From Anaerolineae bacterium (GTDB lineage Bacteria; Chloroflexota; Anaerolineae; Aggregatilineales; Phototrophicaceae): a stretch of DNA of 64,000 nucleotides. Shown here in pieces: positions 49,347-57,336 of the stretch. The notes beneath the pieces were generated by a model that saw only the letters and a program-made list of their open reading frames with translations, was not told where the DNA came from and did no database searches. Numbering within the stretch: the first letter of the stretch is position 1; each line of letters starts with the position of its first letter. A program made the position numbers and the translations under genes. The stretch covers positions 1 to 64,000 of the forward strand of contig JAJDZV010000008.1 of assembly GCA_022824465.1 (NCBI GenBank). The letters are read 5' to 3'.

Positions 49347-50483
49347 CTAGCGCTCGTCCATCGGGACAAACTCGCGGTCGTGCGGACCAACATAATTCGC
49401 CTTGGGACGAATCAGGCGCCCGCCCATTTGCGCAACCACATGAGCAGACCAGCCCGCTATCCGCGACATCGCGAACAGCGGCGTGAACATGTCAACGTCC
49501 AAGCCCAGCATATAGAGCACGATGGCGCTGTAATAGTCCACGTTGGGGTAAAGATTGCGCTGCACGAAGTAGTCATCGGCGCGCGCCGTCTCTTCCAGCT
49601 TTACTGCCACATCCAGCCATTTGCGCTCGCCGGAGCTTTCCGCCAGCGCTTCCGCATGACGCCTCAAGATGCCTGCGCGCGGATCATTCGACTTGTAAAC
49701 CCGGTGGCCGATGCCCATGATGCGGCGCTTGCCCGTCTTGATGTTGGCCTCGAACCAGGGCGCGACATTGTCCACCGCGCCAATCTCGAGGAACATTCTC
49801 ATTGCTTCCGAATTGGCGCCGCCATGGGATGGACCCTTCAGCGCGCTGATGCCGGCGACGATCGCGCTGTGCAAGTCGGAACCGGTGGCGGCGACGACGC
49901 GCGTGGCGAAGGTGCTAGCATTCATTCCGTGCTCAGCCAGCAAGACGAGATACACATTCAACGCGGCGCAGGCGGTCGCGTCGGGCGCGTCGCCCGACAT
50001 CATATAGACGAAATTCTCGGCGACGCTCAGGTCCCTGCGCGGCACAATCGGCACTTGTCCGTCGACGATCCGCATCCAGGCCGCGCATATCGTGGTGATC
50101 TGGCCCGTCAAGCGAAAAGCTTTGGCTTTGGCGGCTTCTTTGTCGCTCAGATTCTCGGCGTCGGGGTCAAAGGCTGAAAGCATGGAGACAGCGGTTCGCA
50201 AGACAGCCATCGCGGGCGTATCCGCGGGCAGCGACTTCATCATTGCGATGACGGCATCCGGGATCGCCGCCTTCGCCGCGACAGTCTCGCGCAGGCATTC
50301 GTATTCGGCGCGACTAGGCAGACGCTCGTTGAATAGCAGAAACAGGATTTCTTCAAACGAGGTGTTTTCGGCGAGGTCTTCTATGGCGTAGCCATTATAA
50401 ATTAGCTTTCCGATGCTGCCGTCAATATAGCTGGTGCTGATATCGGCGACGACTGCGCCATCAAGCCCGCCCCTGTCTGTCAT
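49347..50483 (-). CDS. Citrate synthase family protein
   Basis: 'GLDGAVVADISTSYIDGSIGKLIYNGYAIEDLAENTSFEEILFLLF', 'EHGMNASTFATRVVAATGSDLHSAIVAGISALKGPSHGGAN', 'IMGIGHRVYKSNDPRA'. Confidence 0.95.
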   Translation of the reverse strand: MTDRGGLDGAVVADISTSYIDGSIGKLIYNGYAIEDLAENTSFEEILFLLFNERLPSRAEYECLRETVAAKAAIPDAVIAMMKSLPADTPAMAVLRTAVSMLSAFDPDAENLSDKEAAKAKAFRLTGQITTICAAWMRIVDGQVPIVPRRDLSVAENFVYMMSGDAPDATACAALNVYLVLLAEHGMNASTFATRVVAATGSDLHSAIVAGISALKGPSHGGANSEAMRMFLEIGAVDNVAPWFEANIKTGKRRIMGIGHRVYKSNDPRAGILRRHAEALAESSGERKWLDVAVKLEETARADDYFVQRNLYPNVDYYSAIVLYMLGLDVDMFTPLFAMSRIAGWSAHVVAQMGGRLIRPKANYVGPHDREFVPMDER

Positions 50484-50604
50484 ATACCGGTTCTCCTTTG
50501 TGCCGCTGGCGCCGGCCGCGAATTCAATGCGCGCTAGTATAGCACTCGGCAATTTGAGCTTCAATATACATAAATGGCTTAGCGCTGCCTCGCGAAAACT
50601 GCCG

Positions 50605-50631
50605 TTGCAACTGCCGCGGACCTGTGATAAT
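50605..50631 (+). promoter_or_regulatory. Candidate sigma70-type promoter for the leader ORF/JAMM operon
   Basis: TTGCAA (50605-50610), 15-nt spacer, extended -10 TGTGATAAT (hexamer GATAAT 50626-50631). Predicted start ~50638, just before ATG 50641. Confidence 0.45.
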
Positions 50632-50640
50632 CTCACCGGC

Positions 50641-50739
50641 ATGACCCTTAATCTTCAATTGGAAGTCTTGAATCAGCCCTGTTGTTGTCTCAGCAGCGAC
50701 GAAGTGGCGCCTGCCCGCGTCGGGAATGAGGTTGTCTAA
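50641..50739 (+). CDS. Candidate polycysteine leader peptide (MTLNLQLEVLNQPCCCLSSDEVAPARVGNEVV)
   Basis: 32-codon ORF with three consecutive TGT Cys codons (50680-50688), followed by a terminator-like hairpin and a sulfur-transfer operon. Confidence 0.55.
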   Translation: MTLNLQLEVLNQPCCCLSSDEVAPARVGNEVV

Positions 50740-50772
50740 AGCTGAGGCTGAACAAGCTAAGCCCAAGCGGAC

Positions 50773-50805
50773 AAGAGCCAGCCCCAGCGGTTGGCTCTTT
50801 TGATT
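50773..50805 (+). terminator. Intrinsic terminator/attenuator-like hairpin in the leader
   Basis: AAGAGCCAGCC-CCAGC-GGTTGGCTCTT (11-bp stem with one G-T wobble, 5-nt loop) followed by TTGATTATT; 24 nt before the next ATG. Confidence 0.65.
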
Positions 50806-50828
50806 ATTCGGCGAGAAACGGAGCAGCA

Positions 50829-51311
50829 ATGAGCCGCATATACCTAAGCGAATCACAGAACCGGCGCATATCCGCGCACTTGGAGTCCGCCTATCCCCAC
50901 GAGGGCGCTGGCTTTCTACTCGGTCATTTCGTCGATGGGTATATCGCCGCCACTGATGTGGTGATTGACGACGTCATTCCTTCCGAAAACTCCAGCGCGG
51001 AAGACGAGCGGCATCACCGTTTTGTGATGACGCCGCAAGCCTGGATGCGCCTGGAAGACGAAGCAGACAGACGGGGCTTGAGACTGGTCGGCTGCTTTCA
51101 TAGTCACCCGGACGCGCCCGCGATTCCCTCAGCCTTTGACCGTGAACACGCGCTGCCAAACTTCCTCTACATGATCGTTTCAGTCAACGCGGGGCGGGCA
51201 GGGGAACTGCGTTCCTGGGAGATCTCGCGTGACAACCAGGTCGAGCACATTTGCGCGGTCGTCAGCGACGACGAATGGCGAAAGATAATGAAGTGGCAGA
51301 CTGTCAATTAG
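50829..51311 (+). CDS. M67 family JAMM/Mov34 metallopeptidase (Mec-like)
   Basis: JAMM motif 'LVGCFHSHPDAPAIPSAFDREHA' (HxHPxxPxxPSxxD) and 'PHEGAGFLLG'. Confidence 0.92.
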   Translation: MSRIYLSESQNRRISAHLESAYPHEGAGFLLGHFVDGYIAATDVVIDDVIPSENSSAEDERHHRFVMTPQAWMRLEDEADRRGLRLVGCFHSHPDAPAIPSAFDREHALPNFLYMIVSVNAGRAGELRSWEISRDNQVEHICAVVSDDEWRKIMKWQTVN

Positions 51312-51329
51312 ACTGAAAAGGAGTTGAGC

Positions 51330-51605
51330 ATGGCGAAAATCCGTATTCCGACGCCGCTACGCGCCTTCACCGGTGGCGCGGCCGACATTGATGTCGCTGG
51401 CGCTACCGTGGGCGCGGCGCTTTCGAGCCTTGTCGAGCAACACCCGGAATTGCGCGACCACTTGTTTGAAAAGGACGAACTGCGCAGCTTTGTCAACGTA
51501 TTCATCGGCGACGAAGATATTCGCTTCTTGCAAGGCTTGGATACTGAGATCGCCGCTGGCGAAAGTCTGCGAATCATCCCAAGCATCGCCGGCGGGCGCG
51601 GCTAG
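51330..51605 (+). CDS. ThiS/MoaD/CysO-like ubiquitin-fold sulfur carrier ending in AGGRG
   Basis: 'KIRIPTPLRAFTGGAADIDVAGATVGAALSSLVEQHPELRDHLFE...FVNVFIGDEDIRFLQGLDTEIAAGESLRIIPSIAGGRG'. Confidence 0.9.
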   Translation: MAKIRIPTPLRAFTGGAADIDVAGATVGAALSSLVEQHPELRDHLFEKDELRSFVNVFIGDEDIRFLQGLDTEIAAGESLRIIPSIAGGRG

Positions 51606-51622
51606 AAAATGGAGCAACGAGA

Positions 51623-52867
51623 ATGAACAAAATTCATGCGCGCTTGGCCGACCTCAGCCACGACGAGGTACGCCGCTACAGCCGCCACGTAATCATGCCC
51701 GAAGTCGGCATGGAAGGGCAGCGCCGCTTGAAAGCCTCATCCGTCCTGCTAATTGGCACGGGAGGCTTGGGCAGTCCGCTGGCGCTATACCTCGCGGCCG
51801 CCGGCATCGGGCGCATCGGCTTGGTCGACTACGACGTGGTAGACTTCACCAATCTACAACGCCAAGTCATCCACGGGGTCAGCACCGTCGGCCTCTCCAA
51901 ACTGGATAGCGCCGCGACCCGCATGCTCGATCTCAATCCCGACATCGTTGTGGTCAAGTATAACGAGCCGCTCACCTCGGAGAATGCCCTGCGCATATTC
52001 AGCCAGGATTGGGACATCGTCATCGACGGCACCGATAACTTCCCTACGCGCTATCTTGTGAATGATGCCTGTGTCAAGCTTGGCATTCCAAACGTATACG
52101 GCAGTATTTTCCGCTTCGAAGGCCAACTCAGCGTCTTCTATGGCGAGAAAGGTCCCTGCTACCGCTGCATGTTCCCCGAGCCGCCGCCACCGGGCTTGGT
52201 TCCCAGTTGCGCGGAAGGCGGCGTCCTGGGCATTCTGCCCGGCACCATCGGCACCATGCAGGCGACCGAAGCAATCAAGCTGCTGCTTGGCATTGGCGAT
52301 CCCATGATCGGCCGGATGATGCTCTACGATGCGCTGGAATTGAGCTTCCATACCATCAAAATCCGCAAGGATCCCACGTGCCCGGTTTGCAGTGTCCCCA
52401 AAGAAGACATCGTGCTGATAGACTACGAGCAATTCTGCGGCATGCCGGCGCATGACCACAGCGAATACAGCACGGTCGAAGACGCTGACGATATCAGTAT
52501 CAAATCGGTCTCCGTTCATGATATGCGCGCGGCGCTGGAAAATGGCGATGACGTGGTCGTCATAGACGTCCGCGATCCACATGAATGGGACATCAGCGCG
52601 ATCGACGGCGCCCTCCGCATTCCCAAACCGGATATCCAGTTGGCCAAGAACGGAATCCAGGCCGGGCGCAAGCTATGGGAAGAGACCGTCTTGCTCGAGA
52701 TTCCCAAAGACAAGACGCTCTACGTCCATTGTCGCTCGGGAAAGCGCAGCGCCGATAGCATCGCCTACTTGTCGGAAATCGGCTATGACCTGGACAAGAT
52801 GTACAACGTTGAAGGCGGCATCCTGGCTTGGGCTGACGAAATCGACCCGGAGATGCCGAAGTATTAA
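51623..52867 (+). CDS. MoeB/ThiF-like adenylyltransferase with C-terminal rhodanese domain (MoeZ-like)
   Basis: 'VLLIGTGGLGSPLALYLAAAGIGRIGLVDYDVVDFTNLQRQ', zinc CxxC pairs ('CYRC','CPVC'), rhodanese 'VHCRSGKRS'. Confidence 0.95.
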   Translation: MNKIHARLADLSHDEVRRYSRHVIMPEVGMEGQRRLKASSVLLIGTGGLGSPLALYLAAAGIGRIGLVDYDVVDFTNLQRQVIHGVSTVGLSKLDSAATRMLDLNPDIVVVKYNEPLTSENALRIFSQDWDIVIDGTDNFPTRYLVNDACVKLGIPNVYGSIFRFEGQLSVFYGEKGPCYRCMFPEPPPPGLVPSCAEGGVLGILPGTIGTMQATEAIKLLLGIGDPMIGRMMLYDALELSFHTIKIRKDPTCPVCSVPKEDIVLIDYEQFCGMPAHDHSEYSTVEDADDISIKSVSVHDMRAALENGDDVVVIDVRDPHEWDISAIDGALRIPKPDIQLAKNGIQAGRKLWEETVLLEIPKDKTLYVHCRSGKRSADSIAYLSEIGYDLDKMYNVEGGILAWADEIDPEMPKY

Positions 52868-52893
52868 CTCATTCCGCTATACTGAAAATGTAG

Positions 52894-52914
52894 GGGCGAC
52901 GCGGTGAGTCGCCC
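52894..52914. repeat. Intergenic hairpin repeat GGGCGAC-N7-GTCGCCC
   Basis: TGTAGGGGCGACGCGGTGAGTCGCCC; perfect 7-bp inverted arms; related to copies at 19715, 56873 and 57208. Confidence 0.7.
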
Positions 52915-52998
52915 ACGAAGAACACTATAGCCCGATTTGATATAGCATTGCCTGAGTCCTCACTCGGATCCGCATCTAGCGACTTTGTGGATGGGGCG

Positions 52999-54045
52999 CT
53001 AGCCCGCCATCAACTGCCGCATCAATCCGTCCAGCACCGCCTCCGAAGGACGCAGGTTCGCCTCGTCCAGTTGCGCCAAGGGTGTCTCCACCAGCTCTTC
53101 CGTATCCGCCAATGTCGGCCGCGGCTCTTCATAGTAAATCAGCCCGGTGGAGAAGATCTGCTCGCGCATCGAGCGCTCCAGCACATCCAAGGCCATGCGT
53201 TTGTTGCGCGGATCGTGCTCGTTGTCCAACTTCTTCAAGCGCACAAAGCTGCCATCGTGCATTTCGACATCAATGATGTCGCCCGCTTCATAGTCGTCGA
53301 TCTTGATCTCCTCCTGGGCATGGACATAATCCGGCGCCAGGATCTGAATCTCGTGCAGCGGAATCTCGTGGTCGCGGCCATACGGATAACTCTTGGTCGA
53401 TGTTTCGGCGTTGTTGAAAGTGACGCAGGGGCTGATGATATCCAGCACTGCCGTGCCTCGATGCCGGACCGCCGCCTGCAGCAAAGCCTGCACCTGCTTG
53501 GCATCGCCGCTGAAGCTGCGCGCGACGAAGGTGGCGCCCGCGATGACCGCCTCCAGGGCGAGATCAATCGGCGGCATGTGGTTTGTGCCGTAATACTTTA
53601 GGAATTGTCCTTCGTCGGCGGTGGCGGAAAACTGCCCCTTGGTTAGCCCATAAACGCCGTTGTTCTCGATGATGTAGATGAAGGGCACATTCCGCCGGAT
53701 GACATGCTTGAATTGTCCCATTCCGATTGAGCCGCTGTCGCCGTCGCCGCTGACCGCGATGCATTCAAGCTCGGTGTTCGCTAGCAGCGCGCCAGTGACC
53801 ACCGACGGCATGCGTCCGTGCAACGCGTTGAAACCATGCGACCCGCCCAAGAAGTAAGCCGGCGTCTTGCTCGAGCAGCCGATGCCGCTGACCTTGATGA
53901 TCTTGTGCTGCTCCAAGCCCAGTTCGTAAGCCATGCTGATGAGCTGATTCGAGATTGAATCGTGCCCGCAGCCGGGGCAAAGCGTACTCGGTCTGCCTCT
54001 GTATTCGTTGCGGCTCAAGCCCAGGTGATTTGTCCGTGGCGGCAT
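52999..54045 (-). CDS. korB: 2-oxoacid:ferredoxin oxidoreductase subunit beta
   Basis: 'LCPGCGHDSISNQLISMAYELGLEQHKIIKVSGIGCSSKTPAYF', 'AVSGDGDSGSIGMGQFKHVIRRNVPFIYIIENNGVYGLTKGQFS' (TPP motif GDGD). Confidence 0.93.
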   Translation of the reverse strand: MPPRTNHLGLSRNEYRGRPSTLCPGCGHDSISNQLISMAYELGLEQHKIIKVSGIGCSSKTPAYFLGGSHGFNALHGRMPSVVTGALLANTELECIAVSGDGDSGSIGMGQFKHVIRRNVPFIYIIENNGVYGLTKGQFSATADEGQFLKYYGTNHMPPIDLALEAVIAGATFVARSFSGDAKQVQALLQAAVRHRGTAVLDIISPCVTFNNAETSTKSYPYGRDHEIPLHEIQILAPDYVHAQEEIKIDDYEAGDIIDVEMHDGSFVRLKKLDNEHDPRNKRMALDVLERSMREQIFSTGLIYYEEPRPTLADTEELVETPLAQLDEANLRPSEAVLDGLMRQLMAG

Positions 54046-54046
54046 A

Positions 54047-55879
54047 TTAACCCTCCTGCTCTTTCAGGCTCTCGTAGATCCACGTGGGCGTCAACGGCAA
54101 GCCATCGCCGAGCGCCAGCGACCTGACATGTGAGATATTCTCCGGATGTTCCAGGCGGATCAGCTGCGTCAACTGACCGTCAAAATTGTTCTCGATCACA
54201 AAGACGCTTCTGTGCTGATCGATGAAGTCGCTTATCTCCGGCGCCATCGGCAGCGCGCGCACGCGCAAGTAATTCGTTTTGATGCCGTCATTTGCCAGCC
54301 AGTCGCGCGCTTCACGGATTGCGTCATCGTTTGTTCCGAAAGTGATGATGCCGATATCGGCCTCGCTCTCGGCGTCCACAAGCGGCTGTGGCAGCATCCC
54401 GCGGGCAGTGTTCATCTTGCGCCGCAAGCGCGTCATGTTTTCGATCCAGTCATCGCTGCGCTCGCTGTAGGTGGCGTATTCATCGTGTCCTGTGCCCCGC
54501 GTGAAGTAGCCGGCAAAGCGATGAGCCGTGCCCGGCACCGTCCGGTAGGCGATGCCATCGCCATCGACATCCAGGTAGCGGCCCCACTTGCCATGCTCGT
54601 CTATGAACGCTTGCAGCTCGCCGGCCTTGAGGACTTTGCCGCGGCTGATGGGCTGGTTCGGATAGTCAAAAGGTTCAGACAGCCAGTTGTTCATGCCCAA
54701 GTCCAGGTCGCTCAAGACGAAAACCGGCGTCTGCAATGCTTCGGCAATATCAAAGGACTTCCAGCCGAACTCGAAGGCTTCTCTCAAATTGCCCGGCATG
54801 AGGCAAATCTGCCGCCCATCGCCATGACCCAGGAAGTGAGTGAAGAGCAGGTCGCCCTGGCTGGTGCGCGTGGGCAAGCCGGTGCTCGGTCCCATGCGCG
54901 TGATATTCCAGAAGACAGCCGGAATCTCGGCGAAATACGCCAATCCGGCGAACTCCGCCATCAAGCTTATGCCCGGTCCGCTTGTCGAGGTTAAGGAGCG
55001 CGCGCCCGCCCATCCGGCGCCGACAACGATGCCAGCGGCCGCCAACTCGTCCTCCGCCTGCACGACGGCGATTGTGTTCTCATTGTCTTCAGTCTGGCGC
55101 AAATGCTTGTATGCAATGACGCCATCGACAAAGCTGGTCGACGGCGTTATCGGATACCAGGCGACCACGTTGACGCCGCCGAAGATGGCGCCGAGCGCGC
55201 CCGCTTCGTTGCCCGTCATCATGATCTTGCCGCGCGTTCCATCCATCCTCTCGAATCGATAGGGATCGCTCTTGACTATATTCTCAGCCGTCCAGTGATA
55301 AGCCAGCTCGACGATGTCCTGGTTCATCCGCGCCGGCTTCTCCCGCCCTTTGAAGTTATCAAGCAGCACCTGATAAATGAGGTCCAGCGGGATATCAAAG
55401 AGCTGCGCAACCGCGCCGACATAGGTCATATTCTCGACCAGCTTGCGGAAGGCTGACGGCACTTTCGTCTGACGCATCAGCTTGGTCACCGGAATTTCGT
55501 AATACGATATATCCTCGCGCTGATTGATCACCCGGGCGATCTTGTCCGTGGTGATGCAGACGCCGCCCGGCGGTAAATTGGAGACATCTTCGGGCGCCGT
55601 CGCGTCGTTGTAGGCGACCACAATCTCTGTCACCGCCTTCCGCGCCGTGTAGCCATCTTTGCTCGCGCGGATCGTATACCAGGTCGGCAAGCCCTTGATA
55701 TTCGACGGGAAGAGATTCTTGCCGTTGACCGGTATGCCCATGCGGAACAATGACATCACCAGCACGTTGTTCGAGGTCTGGCTGCCCGAACCGTTCTTGG
55801 TCGCGACCGAAAAAGCGAAGTCGTTGATGACCGGTTCGCGCGTGAGTATCTTGCTTTCAGTTTGCGGTTGAATTGCCAT
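54047..55879 (-). CDS. korA: 2-oxoacid:acceptor oxidoreductase subunit alpha (gamma-alpha fusion)
   Basis: N-terminal gamma-like domain ('NVLVMSLFRMGIPVNGKNLFPSNIKGLPTWYTIRAS') fused to alpha ('GNEAGALGAIFGGVNVVAWYPITPSTSFVDGV', 'TSTSGPGISLMAEFAGLAYFAEIPAV'). Confidence 0.93.
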   Translation of the reverse strand: MAIQPQTESKILTREPVINDFAFSVATKNGSGSQTSNNVLVMSLFRMGIPVNGKNLFPSNIKGLPTWYTIRASKDGYTARKAVTEIVVAYNDATAPEDVSNLPPGGVCITTDKIARVINQREDISYYEIPVTKLMRQTKVPSAFRKLVENMTYVGAVAQLFDIPLDLIYQVLLDNFKGREKPARMNQDIVELAYHWTAENIVKSDPYRFERMDGTRGKIMMTGNEAGALGAIFGGVNVVAWYPITPSTSFVDGVIAYKHLRQTEDNENTIAVVQAEDELAAAGIVVGAGWAGARSLTSTSGPGISLMAEFAGLAYFAEIPAVFWNITRMGPSTGLPTRTSQGDLLFTHFLGHGDGRQICLMPGNLREAFEFGWKSFDIAEALQTPVFVLSDLDLGMNNWLSEPFDYPNQPISRGKVLKAGELQAFIDEHGKWGRYLDVDGDGIAYRTVPGTAHRFAGYFTRGTGHDEYATYSERSDDWIENMTRLRRKMNTARGMLPQPLVDAESEADIGIITFGTNDDAIREARDWLANDGIKTNYLRVRALPMAPEISDFIDQHRSVFVIENNFDGQLTQLIRLEHPENISHVRSLALGDGLPLTPTWIYESLKEQEG

Positions 55880-55946
55880 GAGAAACTACGCAGTGTTTTG
55901 CGTACTACTCCTTTCGCAACAGTTATCCAAAGTGTCGTGCTCGCTT

Positions 55947-56645
55947 CTATCGACCACGCTCCAGCTCCCAGGAGCCGTTGTCAGGTTCATATCGCAATAG
56001 ACTGGTATGCTCCAAAAATGCCCGGCGCGCGCCGTCGAAGTCTTCGTTTCGAATCAAGCGGAGAATCCGCGAGTGATAATCCCAGACCTTGCGCAGATAG
56101 CTGTAATCCTCGTAGCGATTGACGCCGACCTCCTCATAGAGGTCCCAATAGGCTTCCAAAATGCCGAGCACAAACTTGTTGTCGAGGCGCCTGAACACAG
56201 TCAGGTGGAAGATTCGATGCTCTGGATTGGGAATGTGAATCGGACGCGAATCCAGCTTGCGATAGGCGCTGTCCAAGCAATCCTGCATGACCTCGAGATC
56301 GGCGCCAGTGAGCAAGCCGCAGGCTTCATTCCAATAAGCCGCCTCGACATGATTGCGCAAGGAGGCGAATGACTCAAAGCGCTCGCCGCAAGCCAAGGCG
56401 TACATCGCGCTAAGGCGCACCGCCGGCGTAAAGGCATATTCCATAATCCGCGTGCCTCGCTTGGAGCGCACCTCGACCCAGCCCATCGTCCGCGCCACTT
56501 CAAGCTGCTCGCGGACTTTGTTGGCGCTCATATCCAGGTGAGCGTCATTGGTCAACTCCTGGATCGACGGCAAGCGGTCGCCGGGCTGATAACCCTGCCG
56601 GATGATGTAATTCAGAAAGTCGGAACCCAGATTGATGTCCATCAT
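55947..56645 (-). CDS. GntR-like (FadR/FCD type) transcriptional regulator
   Basis: N-terminal wHTH 'YQPGDRLPSIQELTNDAHLDMSANKVREQLEVARTMGWVEVRSKRGTRIM'; helical FCD-type C-terminus 'NHVEAAYWNEAC...PNPEHRIFHLTVFRRL'. Confidence 0.85.
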   Translation of the reverse strand: MMDINLGSDFLNYIIRQGYQPGDRLPSIQELTNDAHLDMSANKVREQLEVARTMGWVEVRSKRGTRIMEYAFTPAVRLSAMYALACGERFESFASLRNHVEAAYWNEACGLLTGADLEVMQDCLDSAYRKLDSRPIHIPNPEHRIFHLTVFRRLDNKFVLGILEAYWDLYEEVGVNRYEDYSYLRKVWDYHSRILRLIRNEDFDGARRAFLEHTSLLRYEPDNGSWELERGR

Positions 56646-56872
56646 TCGTCAGATGAATGCAATCAATGTATCGTTGCTATCAATTATATTGTTGAATGGG
56701 TGCTTCTGTCAAGACCAATTGCCGGTTTCCGTGTGTACATCGCTCCGTAGTTTCCATGGTGGGATTCGAGAACATTCCAACGGAAACTCATCCAAATCAG
56801 TAATCGAAAACACGTAGTTGGAAAGACTCCCAGCGATGTAGAATCGCCTAAATCAACGAGCGCGTGTAGAGA

Positions 56873-56890
56873 CGAGCCTTGGCTCGCCCG
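56873..56890. repeat. Intergenic hairpin repeat core CGAGCCTTGGCTCGCCCG
   Basis: Identical 18-nt core to the copy at 19716-19733. Confidence 0.7.
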
Positions 56891-57207
56891 CGCTCGCTAA
56901 AAGCTTTCAATCACTCTTCGCATGACTAACTCGGAACTACCGAGAACACCGAAGCAGTGGCAATAGAGTAATGAGAATTACGATAAAGCACGGATTTGTA
57001 AGGCTTGTCCGATAACTCAAGTTCAACCCGAATTACGCGATTTATCAGCACGTAAACGGCCTCATACTGGCCGAATCCGCGCGAAAACTGTCAATTCAGC
57101 CCCAACTCCGCTGATTTTAGCTCCCCTTCACTGATGATTCGGGTAAGGGGCCGGGGGATGGGGTAGAATTAGCGCATGACACATTACATTATCGGACATG
57201 CCTTGCA

Positions 57208-57233
57208 GGGTCGACTCACAGAATCGCCCCTAC
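57208..57233. repeat. Intergenic hairpin repeat, inverted orientation
   Basis: Reverse complement reads GTAGGGGCGATTCTGTGAGTCGACCC, related to the copy at 52894. Confidence 0.6.
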
Positions 57234-57336
57234 GACGTCCCCAAGCTTTCCGCACTATATTCTTGGAACTACTGACAGCACAGAGAATCCAACTCAGTCG
57301 ACCAAAATCAGCGTAGTGCAAATTACGTTTCGCGCA

